Notes under the pieces: generated by a model
What the model was told of the DNA's origin: nothing
Seen by the model: only the letters and a program-made list of their open reading frames with translations
The model's database searches: none
Program-made: the position numbers and the translations under genes
Virus record (IMG/VR): IMGVR_UViG_3300034061_003023
Coordinates: 1-47,573 of that record
Direction: 5' to 3' (one strand)
Source of the DNA: a virus
DNA length: 47,573 nucleotides
Shown here: piece by piece, positions 8,494-17,888 of the stretch
How positions within the stretch are numbered: the stretch's first letter is position 1
Layout: each line of letters begins with the position of its first letter

Positions 8494-10253
8494 TAAATAT
8501 CAAACCTTACTATAAAATTCATATCAACGTCATCTCTTTTTTCAATAGGATTTGCAAACTTACCAATAGCAACCAATTCTCTATTGTTGTTATACAAACC
8601 AATAGTTGTTACATACGGATTAAAATTTGGATTTGTTGCGTATGTATCGGTTAGCATAGAACCCATTTCTGGATTCGTATAAAGACTTACATTTTGTGTA
8701 AAATTAAATTCATTTTTTCTTATTTTACATATAACTTCGTGTTGCCAGTATGTAACAGTGCTTCTAAATTTTAGTGTAAATCCATTCTTACCACTATCAT
8801 AATCATAGTTACCAGTTTTTCCTAAAAAAACATTTTTGTATTTCGGTCTTGGATCAGAAACACACATTATACCATGCCCATAAAATACATTACCAATTCT
8901 GGACGTTTGGTACGCATACCCATGTTCAAAACTATTATCATATAAGTTTGATATTTCAGTTGATGTTAATGCATTTCGATATATTCTGATTTCATCCAAA
9001 TTTCCGTTAAATTTTCCAAAATCAGTTCCATTTCCAGCAATATAAAATTTATTGTTATTTTCAACAACCGTTGTTATTATTTTATTTTGTGAATTTTCTA
9101 ATATACCATCAACCCAAATTTGAAAATTACTTCCAGTTTTTTGACAAACTATATGATGCCATTCATTTGCAGTTAAAGTAGATGAAGAAACTTCTGAATA
9201 AATCAATTCCGAACCTTGTTTAAAAGTTATCGTTCTATTTTCACCAGATGTTTGATTGTTTAAGTAAATGTCAAACGGAAATTTTTTTGAATTTGTTGCC
9301 ATTTCTACTAAATTTCCGCTGTCAGAATTAGCTGTATTCATCGGATTTGTAGGATTATCAACAATAACATCTTCCATTGTTTTTTTATCAAACAAACTAT
9401 TATATGTGTATGTGGTATCTGTTTGATTTTCTGGAAGTTTTACCCAAAAACTAAATGCAAAATCCCTACCTCTGTGAAAATTAAATCTTTGATTTTCATT
9501 TACAGACAAATATGTTCCGTTAAAATATGCAGATGTTCCAGTTTCTTCATTTGTATCATTTGTTTCTATTCCATTCTCGTATCTGATGTATCGTTTGTTT
9601 TTTATTTTTAACGTATTGTAAAATGGGGATTCATCAACAACATAATCAGTTTTGTAATTTTTAGAAACATTATATTCTCTGTATTTATCGTTGAAACCAA
9701 CGTAAAGTAATTCATAAGTTCTATCGATAATTTTTGTAGAATCAAAAGAATTATCTATTAAATTACCACGACCATCATCTGTAATAACATAGTTCATAGA
9801 ACCTGTTGCTTCATCGTAAATTGTTATCTCAACAGTTTTCTTTTTTATACCCTCACCGAACATATCACGTGGAATGACAAATAATGATCCACTCAAATAG
9901 TGATTTGCAATCAAATTATCATCTGTTATAGTTAATGGTGTTTTTTGTGTTGTCACTGGAGAGTAATAATTGTGATCCATGTAATACCACAAAACTTTTG
10001 GATCCAAACTTTGTGTTGTAAAAACTCTTTCGTATAAAGATGATGAAACGTTTGCAACTTGACCAAAATATTTATAGTTTTCTGGAAAAAATGTTCTATA
10101 CAAACCAAGTTCAGTTTTTCTATAATCAATTGGTGATGCTGAATATGAGGATAATTCCCATAATTTATTTACTTGAAATTCTCTTACAGTATATTCACCG
10201 GATTTTAATTTTTTCCAAGCAAGACTTATTTTATTTCCAAATTGAAAAGACAT
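8493..10253 (-). CDS. Tail protein with LamG-like domain and shared C-terminal module
   Basis: A 586-residue virion protein. Residues ~240-445 form a concanavalin/LamG-type domain: a FSFWVKLP strand, TANEWHHIVCQKTG, WVDGILENS, and a closing GNLDEIRIYRNALTSTEI, the classic LamG_3 ending. Such domains usually bind carbohydrate. The last ~70 residues (NPYVTTIGLYNNNRELVAIGKF and following) match the C-termini of the next four upstream tail proteins. The N-terminal 230 residues are not recognised. GAGG lies 8 bases before the ATG. Probably a receptor-binding or baseplate-peripheral protein mounted through the common C-terminal module (inference). Confidence 0.8.
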   Translation of the reverse strand: MSFQFGNKISLAWKKLKSGEYTVREFQVNKLWELSSYSASPIDYRKTELGLYRTFFPENYKYFGQVANVSSSLYERVFTTQSLDPKVLWYYMDHNYYSPVTTQKTPLTITDDNLIANHYLSGSLFVIPRDMFGEGIKKKTVEITIYDEATGSMNYVITDDGRGNLIDNSFDSTKIIDRTYELLYVGFNDKYREYNVSKNYKTDYVVDESPFYNTLKIKNKRYIRYENGIETNDTNEETGTSAYFNGTYLSVNENQRFNFHRGRDFAFSFWVKLPENQTDTTYTYNSLFDKKTMEDVIVDNPTNPMNTANSDSGNLVEMATNSKKFPFDIYLNNQTSGENRTITFKQGSELIYSEVSSSTLTANEWHHIVCQKTGSNFQIWVDGILENSQNKIITTVVENNNKFYIAGNGTDFGKFNGNLDEIRIYRNALTSTEISNLYDNSFEHGYAYQTSRIGNVFYGHGIMCVSDPRPKYKNVFLGKTGNYDYDSGKNGFTLKFRSTVTYWQHEVICKIRKNEFNFTQNVSLYTNPEMGSMLTDTYATNPNFNPYVTTIGLYNNNRELVAIGKFANPIEKRDDVDMNFIVRFDI

Positions 10254-11578
10254 CAGTTTAACCTCACTCTTACTTGAAATATAGTTTCAACATTATTTTT
10301 TCTAAAAAGTGGTTTTTTCAATTTACCAACTGCAATCAATTCTCTTTGTTTATTATACAAACCAATTGTTGTTATGAAAGCACCACCTTGTCTTTGGAAA
10401 TATTTGTACTTAACATTTTCTGTGCTTCCAGACATATAAGTTGGATTATTAGAATATATCATTTCACCCGGCATCGCTCTACAAAAATAAGTTTCAACTA
10501 TTCTTTTTTCCATAGACCTTGCAAAAAAGGATCCAGTATTTTGACGTATACTTCCGTAAGGAGTATATGTTAATGGAACGAGTGATGAACTTATTGATAA
10601 AAACAATTTATGTGAATTGCTTCCGCTACTTGAAACTGTTACCGTATCTAATGAACATGAATTATCCAAAACATTTGCATCTAAAATTACAATGCCTTTA
10701 TTTGGAAATATAACACCCCAACCATCTGCATTAGATTCGTCATATATTCCGTCTTGTAAAGATCCAGATACTAAATAATAATAATCTTTTACTTCTTCAG
10801 TTTCAGTAACATATTCGTTTCCATCTGTGCTATTGTCTATTATTGTAAATAATTTACTTGCAGATGCAACTTGTTCTGATGTTAATGTTAAGCCACTTCC
10901 GGTTAAAAACGATGGATATGCCGCTAAACTTATTTGAAAATTTCCTGGATCCAATCTGTCTTTGAAAGAATCTCTACCAAATTGTAATATGTAAAAATGA
11001 TCTCCATTTTTATCATTTTTAAATTTAAATTTACCATTTGTAGTATCAAAACATTCTAACATATATTTTCTATACATTGTCTTTGATGGTAGATATTCTG
11101 TTTCATAGTCACCATCTATTTCTATGTATGATGAACCAGATCCAGATATATGTGCATATGAAATATCAAATTCATGGTGAGCATCAACTGATGAAACAAC
11201 TTTGTTGTATACTGGTAAATAGTAATTTGAATGATTTGGAGTTGCTGATCCAGAATAGATAAAACGCAATCTTTCATTTTTATTACAACTAAACAATCCT
11301 AGTGTGTGATAATCTATTATTGGAACTGATAAAACAAATGGTCTATACTCGTCAGAATTATTGACCAAATTTTTGAAAATTTTACTGTTACCATTTAGGT
11401 TTGGTGCATTATCTTTAAAAATTACGTTTGGTCTTAAAACATCTTCATTGAATGTATATGTGTATGATGGTAGTACACCATTTGACGCTCCAATGTGAGT
11501 ATTATTTTCATATTGAAATTGAACATATTCTTTTATTAAATTTAAAAGATACCTATTTGTTAATAGTGAATTTAACAT
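10253..11578 (-). CDS. Tail protein, member of the five-gene paralogue array
   Basis: A 441-residue protein with no enzyme motif. It carries the full paralogous module: an early ISYAHISGSGSS strand (family form AYGHxxGSGS), RDSFKDRLDPGNFQISLA, IIDNSTDGNE, YLVSGSLQDGIYD, VIFPNKGIVILDANVLD, NPTYMSGS, and a terminal FITTIGLYNKQRELIAVGKL. The same blocks occur in the same order in the proteins at 11986-13050, 15603 and 16660. The N-terminal ~100 residues are specific to it. It lies between a small gene and the LamG protein and abuts the latter's ATG. A structural role in tail or baseplate fibres is inferred from context and repetition. Confidence 0.78.
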   Translation of the reverse strand: MLNSLLTNRYLLNLIKEYVQFQYENNTHIGASNGVLPSYTYTFNEDVLRPNVIFKDNAPNLNGNSKIFKNLVNNSDEYRPFVLSVPIIDYHTLGLFSCNKNERLRFIYSGSATPNHSNYYLPVYNKVVSSVDAHHEFDISYAHISGSGSSYIEIDGDYETEYLPSKTMYRKYMLECFDTTNGKFKFKNDKNGDHFYILQFGRDSFKDRLDPGNFQISLAAYPSFLTGSGLTLTSEQVASASKLFTIIDNSTDGNEYVTETEEVKDYYYLVSGSLQDGIYDESNADGWGVIFPNKGIVILDANVLDNSCSLDTVTVSSSGSNSHKLFLSISSSLVPLTYTPYGSIRQNTGSFFARSMEKRIVETYFCRAMPGEMIYSNNPTYMSGSTENVKYKYFQRQGGAFITTIGLYNKQRELIAVGKLKKPLFRKNNVETIFQVRVRLN

Positions 11579-11586
11579 AATTCGTA

Positions 11587-11982
11587 TTAACCCTTAATTT
11601 CTTCATCAAAATCTAAAAACAGATAAGGTGTTATCAATTCTTCTACATCTTCTGAATTTAATGCGTTTAATATATTTGTTTCTAAATCTTTTAAATTATT
11701 TATCGCCTCATCTATCCCTTCTATGTATTCGATATAACTATCTGGATTTCCAGAATCACCTGGATATAGTATAAATTTTTTATTTTTATACAACTCATCA
11801 AATATTTGCAATGCATTATATGCAGCAAGATTCATTGCCTCTTGTGTAGTTACCATTCTTTCCTCTGAATATTCAGCAAGAGCATCATAGTGGATATACA
11901 TATCATTATTGGTTTGCTTTTTATCTGGCAATGTTTTAATAATATATTCACCTAAAGATCTGAGTATGTTCGATTCTGTCAT
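11587..11982 (-). CDS. Small acidic protein of unknown function
   Basis: A 131-residue acidic, largely helical protein without a signal peptide or membrane segment. I do not recognise a family. It sits inside the tail paralogue array, 8 bases before the 441-residue tail gene and 3 bases after the 1202-residue tail gene. A chaperone or assembly factor for the flanking proteins is possible, but this rests on position only. The frame is well supported by flanking gene spacing and the lack of any competing frame. Confidence 0.7.
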   Translation of the reverse strand: MTESNILRSLGEYIIKTLPDKKQTNNDMYIHYDALAEYSEERMVTTQEAMNLAAYNALQIFDELYKNKKFILYPGDSGNPDSYIEYIEGIDEAINNLKDLETNILNALNSEDVEELITPYLFLDFDEEIKG

Positions 11983-11985
11983 AAA

Positions 11986-14900
11986 TTACCAATTTAATCT
12001 TATTTTAATTAGAACATCATTTTCAAGACTTTTTTGTATAGGTCTACTTAATTTTGCAACAGCAAGCAATTCTCTTTTTGCATTATACAAACCAATAGAA
12101 GTTATGTATGTTACAGGATTTTCAACAAAACAATCATATTTTAATGCACCAACTCTTGTTATATCTTCGGTAACATATGTTGGATTTGTGCTGTAATTTG
12201 CATGCATTGACGGTATTCTGATAAAATAATGATTTGTTGTTTTCTCTCTAACATTTCTTGCCTTCATTGGATAACCAACAGAAGCAGCACCACTTATTGC
12301 AGTGTGTAACTTAAATGGATTATCACCCGCAATATTACTTCCAGTTACACTATTAAAACTCAAATATGAATTTAATTTTGAACCATCAAGTATCAATATA
12401 TTCAAATTTGGATATACTTTCCCATAAGTTGTAATTGTTGTTCCGGTTCCTGAACTATGAACACCATCTTCTATACTACCACTGACCAAATCATAACTTG
12501 TCAATGGCGACTCTACACAGAATTGAGAATCGTCTGAATCACCGGAGTTATCTATTAGTCGAAGTATTTTTGGATTTGATCCAAAAACTTGAACATTACT
12601 TCCAGTATGAATATTGTTTGCCTTGCCACTTCCACTTAATTCTGCAAGATTTATTTCAAAATTTCCAGGATCAATTCTATGACTTAAACCGTCTCTATTG
12701 AAATTTATGACATAAATATCACTTGAATTATTTTCAGTTCCATTATTATAGAACTTAAATGTATTTTCTGGAGGATCCAAACACAACAATTTGTTTTGAC
12801 CATAGATTGCTCGTGATGGACTATCACTGTAATCATAACCTATACTTAAAGATCCAGAACCAAATTTATGCCCATACGCAACCGAATAATATGCCTTTTT
12901 ATTACAGTTATCACAATCAGTTATTTCATAATAATATTCTTTCGATGAAACGTGTTGTGTTGAACTTGTGTGATAACAAGATAATGATTGAGATGAATTA
13001 AATAATCCCATCATTATGTTCTTTTTACTTCCACGAATAACATCTTGACCAAAAAGCAATGGATGATATATCTTGATAGACGATTCATTACACTCAGGAC
13101 TTAAAGATGGTTGTTCTCCAGTTACTTTGTAACCAGGTGGAAGCATATATTTTGAGTATGTATTTCCAAAATCTTTTGGTTCTCGTATATCCTGAATTAC
13201 AACTGGTTTACCGTTTTCATCGTAATATGTAAATCCCGTATAAAGGTCATAACAATTATACACTTCAATATCAACACACCCACAAGGATTACTTGTGTCT
13301 AATTGCCAACCAATATATTTACATTCTTCTTTAGGAATACAATTTGAATTTTTGTTTATCCCAATACTTCCCATTTTTGGCAAACCATCCGCAAATTCTG
13401 CCATGCCGGTTTGACCGTTAATTATATCATATTGTCCCTCTGTCCAAATATACCATTGTCCTATATTTGGTCCTATCGTTTCTATTTTTGGATTTCTTGT
13501 TCCAAATTGTTGCATCACCATTGTTGAAACATATTTTCCAGTTTCACTTTTTGAAAATGTAGTATTGTTTAACCTACGTCTTTCCGCTTCATTTGGAATT
13601 GGTGACATCACAGGTCTTCCATTAGAATCATATGACGATATGTAGTCTATTTTTGCACCACTAACACAGTATAACTCTATGTAATGTTTTCTTAATCTTT
13701 TTATTCTATATTTGTTTATATCAAAATATGCAGCCCAACAATCAGAACCAGCTATATTTCTATCTATTGTTCTTTTTTCGGTTCTTACAATTTGTTTCGA
13801 TACAACAGTGCTTCCTTTAAAAATAAAGTTTTTACCAACAACCGTTTGAACTGCACCATCTACTCTGCCTGGTGCAAGTATTAGTGATTCATATAAACCA
13901 TTTTTATATGTTTCTTTATTTACATTATCTTGAATATCTTGGAAATCATTCGATACTTGTTCTCTAAAGTTCCACCAACCAAGCATATCGCCATTGCCTT
14001 TCCAAGGTTTTGTGCAGTCATCTACAACTGGTTCTGGTGCTGATCCGAAACACTCTCTTGCCGTTTCTGTTAAACCTTTACAAAGAAGAACGGTTGTATC
14101 TTTATATCGTGTACTCCAATTATTTTGATATGCAGATGGTGCAAGTGACCATAAATTCATCATTGAAGATATTTCAAGTTGAATCAATAATGCCTCAATA
14201 ATTCCAGCAGACTTATAGGTACTACTTGTTGTTGAATCTTCTATTGGTTTGTAACCAAGATAATCAAAAGTTGGTAACAATCTTCCAGGAGCAGGAAATC
14301 CAGGTTTCAAACCATAGTATCTTGCCAAAGAATCTATTGCATTTGATGAATTATATCCAGCAGATGTGTATGTTCCACGAATACCAAGTGGAGATGAAAT
14401 GCATAGATTTGATTGAGTTATATTTTTACCAGCAACAAATGGACTTCTAGTTGTAGCCATTACTGAATGAATTTCTGACAATAATGTTGTTGGTATACCA
14501 GCGGTTCTTTGTGCAGACGGTGTGTAGTTTAAAGCAGAATATGTTGCTTTAATGACATCTTCTAAATCAAAATACCAAGTATAGAAAAGTTTTCCCTTAC
14601 CCTTTAAGAAGCCTTCACCTGGAAATCTTTCTGATACATTACATGGTTCGTGTACCCACGCGTTTTTACCAGTAACACTAAATGCTGCAACTTGTTGTGC
14701 TTTTCCTGGATTATATGTAGAATTGTATGTTGTTATCTGTTGTGAAGTTAAAGACAAACCAGGAACAGTTACAGGTTCACAACATCTATAAATTTCAACA
14801 TTTAATACACAAGGATAACCTATATCAAATTTATCAAATCCGTCAGGTCCCACCAAAACTCTTTCAGTTCTAATTTCGTCTCTTGATACCTTTATCCAAT

Positions 14901-15594
14901 ATCTAGGATTTTGACATGACACTGGTGTATTTATTACAACAACAGGATCATTTGGTTTATCAGGACCTATTAAATCCCTGTCATCGGCACCATCATCCGT
15001 TGGCAAACGAGATCCTGTAAAATTTGGATCAACGAAAGGATCTATAGTACCACCACCTGCAACGAAACTACCAGTTCCAATCGGATTATTGAATATAGTT
15101 ATACCACCGCCGGTGAGAGTTCTTGGATCAACCATTATACCACCACCACCTGTTATTGTTACACCACCTGAACCAGGAGCGTTTAATGGCATGAATGTCA
15201 ATAAATCTGTGAAATTCATGTATGATTCGGTAGTTGCACCGTATGGGTATGTAAGTCCCTGTCTTTGTTGTTTAAATGTTGGATTTTTGTCTGCCCAATT
15301 TCCAAAAGTTTCCATCAATGAAGACCTAGAGCCCAAATATCTAAAATAAATATTAAATGCAGTTATGAATTTACCATATGCATCTCTTGTATCTTTAGCA
15401 GCCCGAGTTGCATTTGAGTTAGGTCCATTTGTGATAACAGACTGATCATAAGCTCTAGATGCAGTGCTTTGCAAACTTCTTAACGAACTGATAACATCAT
15501 CTAGACTAGTTCTATTGGAATTTCTAACCGCAATCATTCCTGCTCTTACGGTGTTTAAACCCATACCATTAAATGCGCCTAATACGTCTGCCAT
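11986..15594 (-). CDS. Large composite tail protein ending in the paralogue module
   Basis: A 1202-residue protein in two parts. Residues 1 to ~840 are unique and contain Gly-rich stretches (ITGGGGIMVD, GGGTIDP at ~145-180) and many cysteines, often paired or clustered (RCCEP, CDDCT-like and DCDNCN motifs), unusual for a virion protein made in the cytoplasm. Residues ~850-1202 are the shared module: VAYGHKFGSGS, FNRDGLSHRIDPGNFEINLAELSGSGKANN, LIDNSGDS, LVSGSIEDGVH, VTGSNIAGDN, and YITSIGLYNAKRELLAVAKLSRP. AAGG precedes the ATG. I do not recognise the N-terminal part; a long fibre or adaptor built onto the common anchor is the simplest reading. Confidence 0.78.
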   Translation of the reverse strand: MADVLGAFNGMGLNTVRAGMIAVRNSNRTSLDDVISSLRSLQSTASRAYDQSVITNGPNSNATRAAKDTRDAYGKFITAFNIYFRYLGSRSSLMETFGNWADKNPTFKQQRQGLTYPYGATTESYMNFTDLLTFMPLNAPGSGGVTITGGGGIMVDPRTLTGGGITIFNNPIGTGSFVAGGGTIDPFVDPNFTGSRLPTDDGADDRDLIGPDKPNDPVVVINTPVSCQNPRYWIKVSRDEIRTERVLVGPDGFDKFDIGYPCVLNVEIYRCCEPVTVPGLSLTSQQITTYNSTYNPGKAQQVAAFSVTGKNAWVHEPCNVSERFPGEGFLKGKGKLFYTWYFDLEDVIKATYSALNYTPSAQRTAGIPTTLLSEIHSVMATTRSPFVAGKNITQSNLCISSPLGIRGTYTSAGYNSSNAIDSLARYYGLKPGFPAPGRLLPTFDYLGYKPIEDSTTSSTYKSAGIIEALLIQLEISSMMNLWSLAPSAYQNNWSTRYKDTTVLLCKGLTETARECFGSAPEPVVDDCTKPWKGNGDMLGWWNFREQVSNDFQDIQDNVNKETYKNGLYESLILAPGRVDGAVQTVVGKNFIFKGSTVVSKQIVRTEKRTIDRNIAGSDCWAAYFDINKYRIKRLRKHYIELYCVSGAKIDYISSYDSNGRPVMSPIPNEAERRRLNNTTFSKSETGKYVSTMVMQQFGTRNPKIETIGPNIGQWYIWTEGQYDIINGQTGMAEFADGLPKMGSIGINKNSNCIPKEECKYIGWQLDTSNPCGCVDIEVYNCYDLYTGFTYYDENGKPVVIQDIREPKDFGNTYSKYMLPPGYKVTGEQPSLSPECNESSIKIYHPLLFGQDVIRGSKKNIMMGLFNSSQSLSCYHTSSTQHVSSKEYYYEITDCDNCNKKAYYSVAYGHKFGSGSLSIGYDYSDSPSRAIYGQNKLLCLDPPENTFKFYNNGTENNSSDIYVINFNRDGLSHRIDPGNFEINLAELSGSGKANNIHTGSNVQVFGSNPKILRLIDNSGDSDDSQFCVESPLTSYDLVSGSIEDGVHSSGTGTTITTYGKVYPNLNILILDGSKLNSYLSFNSVTGSNIAGDNPFKLHTAISGAASVGYPMKARNVREKTTNHYFIRIPSMHANYSTNPTYVTEDITRVGALKYDCFVENPVTYITSIGLYNAKRELLAVAKLSRPIQKSLENDVLIKIRLNW

Positions 15595-15602
15595 AATTTA
15601 CC

Positions 15603-16655
15603 TTAATAATCTATTTTTATTTTAATAACAAGTTCTTTATCGAATGTTTTTGCAACAGATTTGTTCAATTTTGCAACAGCTAGCAAATTTTGAAAATCAT
15701 CATATAATCCAACAGTAGTTACATAAGTTCTTGGATTATCATACATTGATGGCCATTTTAATATGTTAGCACTACTGGAATAAAATGACGGATTTGTTGA
15801 ATAATTAAATTCATTATTTTGCAATCTAGCAAAATAATATGTTGAATTTAACACTTCACTTGTGTTTGCCTTAAATCCAAATGATGATGGATTAGATGCA
15901 ATAGCACCACTTATGGAAGTAAAAAATCTTTTTGTATTATCTTGAGCATACAATCCAGTTGATGGATTGTTTTCCGTAAAAAATGATGCCGATACATCAA
16001 GTGCATTACCATTTAAAATAATTACACCATAATCTGGATAAAATAATCCGTATGGTGTTGCATCTCCGACCTTCACGCCGTCTGCAATACTTCCACTAAC
16101 AACATTGTAAACTCTACCACCTTGTGATGCAAGTTCTGTTGATGAATTACCAGAGTCATCAATAAGAGAAATTATAGATCTTGGACTAGCAAGTGTTCCA
16201 GGTGAAGTTAATTTTGCCAAATTTAATTGCCATGTACTTGTGTCCATTCTGTCTTTATATCTAGATCGATTTATATTTACAACATAAATATATTTAGAAG
16301 TTTCATCATTACTAAATTTAAAAAGTGTTTCACTAGCATTTAATAACAATTGTCTATATTGTGAATAGATTGCCTTTGTTGGATAGTCTAATAAATTTTG
16401 CCCATAAGAACCAGTTCCAGAACCACTCCCATCAACGTGTCCATATGCAATACTAAATTGTGACTCTGCACCCTGTGCATTTGATTGGCTATTGAATATA
16501 TCGTAATAATATCGTTGTTCATTACTCGATTGAACAGAACTGGTAAAAACTGCAGTTAATGTTGTTTGTGAATTAGACCATAATGGTGCAGTAACTACTT
16601 CTCGTTGATTGGTGGATATAGAATCCGGAGAAAATTCTTTGAAACTAAAACTCAT
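15603..16655 (-). CDS. Tail protein, single-module paralogue
   Basis: A 350-residue protein that is nearly all shared module: SIAYGHVDGSGSG, YPTKAIYSQYRQLLL, VNINRSRYKDRMDTSTWQLNLAKL, SLIDDSGNSS, NVVSGSIADGVK, YPDYGVIILNG, FTSISGAIAS, STYYFARLQNNEFNYSTNPSFY, and a terminal YVTTVGLYDDFQNLLAVAKLN. Only the first ~60 residues are its own. It is therefore one of the two minimal family members and helps define module limits in the longer neighbours. It starts 4 bases after the upstream paralogue's stop. Function unknown; virion location inferred from the baseplate context. Confidence 0.78.
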   Translation of the reverse strand: MSFSFKEFSPDSISTNQREVVTAPLWSNSQTTLTAVFTSSVQSSNEQRYYYDIFNSQSNAQGAESQFSIAYGHVDGSGSGTGSYGQNLLDYPTKAIYSQYRQLLLNASETLFKFSNDETSKYIYVVNINRSRYKDRMDTSTWQLNLAKLTSPGTLASPRSIISLIDDSGNSSTELASQGGRVYNVVSGSIADGVKVGDATPYGLFYPDYGVIILNGNALDVSASFFTENNPSTGLYAQDNTKRFFTSISGAIASNPSSFGFKANTSEVLNSTYYFARLQNNEFNYSTNPSFYSSSANILKWPSMYDNPRTYVTTVGLYDDFQNLLAVAKLNKSVAKTFDKELVIKIKIDY

Positions 16656-16659
16656 AATA

Positions 16660-17853
16660 TCAATACTCCAATTTTACTATGATATTTAACAAATCACGTG
16701 TACCTTCAAATTTAACGGGTCTATTTAATTTTGCAACTGCAAGTAAATCCTTATCATCATTGTATAAACCAATCGTAGTAATATAAACTATACTTGCCTG
16801 TGGTGGGTTTGGTGGATTTCCCAATGAACGCCATTCTTCTTCTTTTATTATACCGGTTCCTCGTAATTGACTATCGGTTGGAAATTCAGGATCAGGAGAT
16901 TCAGCTGGAAGAACATATGTTGGATTATTAGTTGCATAACCAAATCTCGAAGGCATTATGTTTATGTAGTATGATGATTCATTTTTAACATCAATAGATC
17001 TTGCAATAAATCCAAAATCTTTATTTGATGCAGAACCACTGATTGAAGTAAACAATTTAAAAGCATTATCACCTGCAATGTTACTACCGGTTACAGTATT
17101 AAATCCTAGTTTATCATTCAATACGTCTGCATCAAGAATCATAACGCCCAAACTTGGATAAATAATACCATAACAATCAGGATTGTTTGGATTGTATACA
17201 CCATTTGATATACTTCCACTAACAATAAATCTTGGTCTTGATATAAAATCTGGATTTGAATCAACTGCTCTTTGAGTTGAATCACCAGAATCATCAATCA
17301 ATGATATAAATGTTGGATTAGAACCAGATACTTGGACATTACTTCCAGTATGAACATTATTTGCCTTTCCACTACCACTCAAACCAACTAAATTTAATTG
17401 AAAATTTCCAGGATCTATTCTATTTCCAAATTTATCTCGATTTATAGATATGGCATAAATATGTTCCGATGGAATTGTAGATCCAGATAATAAAAATCCC
17501 TCCTCGTCTCCATCCAAACACATCAGTTTAAATTGACTAAATATTGATTTTGAAGGAGCATCTCCAGACGTTGTATCTATTGGATCAAGATACAAGGAAC
17601 CAGAACCTGCCATATTTCCATATGCAACAGAAAACATTCTTTCGTCATTGCAAGTTAGTGATGAAGAACCCCAAACTTCATAATAATATGAGTTTGAACT
17701 TGAAGGTGAACCTCCTGTTTGCAATGAACTTGTAAAAAATGTTTTTAGTTCACTCGAAGCCCCACCCCAAAGTGATTTTGCATATGAACTAGCAACAACA
17801 TATTTTGGATCATTATTTGGATAAGTAACAGCGTGAAAAATAAAATTTGCCAT
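16660..17853 (-). CDS. Tail protein, single-module paralogue
   Basis: A 397-residue paralogue of the preceding entry. It shares SVAYGNMAGSGS, SINRDKFGNRIDPGNFQLNLVGLSGSG, FISLIDDSGDS, IVSGSISNGVY, IIYPSLGVMILDA, VTGSNIAGDN, and a terminal YITTIGLYNDDKDLLAVAKLNRP. The segments KANN(V/I)HTGSNVQV and VTGSNIAGDN are almost identical to the 1202-residue protein even at DNA level (compare 17330-17380 with 12580-12630), pointing to a recent duplication or gene conversion. AGGA lies 8 bases before the ATG. It has a Pro-rich insert (~residues 325-350) before the terminal block. Confidence 0.78.
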   Translation of the reverse strand: MANFIFHAVTYPNNDPKYVVASSYAKSLWGGASSELKTFFTSSLQTGGSPSSSNSYYYEVWGSSSLTCNDERMFSVAYGNMAGSGSLYLDPIDTTSGDAPSKSIFSQFKLMCLDGDEEGFLLSGSTIPSEHIYAISINRDKFGNRIDPGNFQLNLVGLSGSGKANNVHTGSNVQVSGSNPTFISLIDDSGDSTQRAVDSNPDFISRPRFIVSGSISNGVYNPNNPDCYGIIYPSLGVMILDADVLNDKLGFNTVTGSNIAGDNAFKLFTSISGSASNKDFGFIARSIDVKNESSYYINIMPSRFGYATNNPTYVLPAESPDPEFPTDSQLRGTGIIKEEEWRSLGNPPNPPQASIVYITTIGLYNDDKDLLAVAKLNRPVKFEGTRDLLNIIVKLEY

Positions 17854-17888
17854 AGTGTAATCCTATATTTTTCTTTATGAATAACTGA

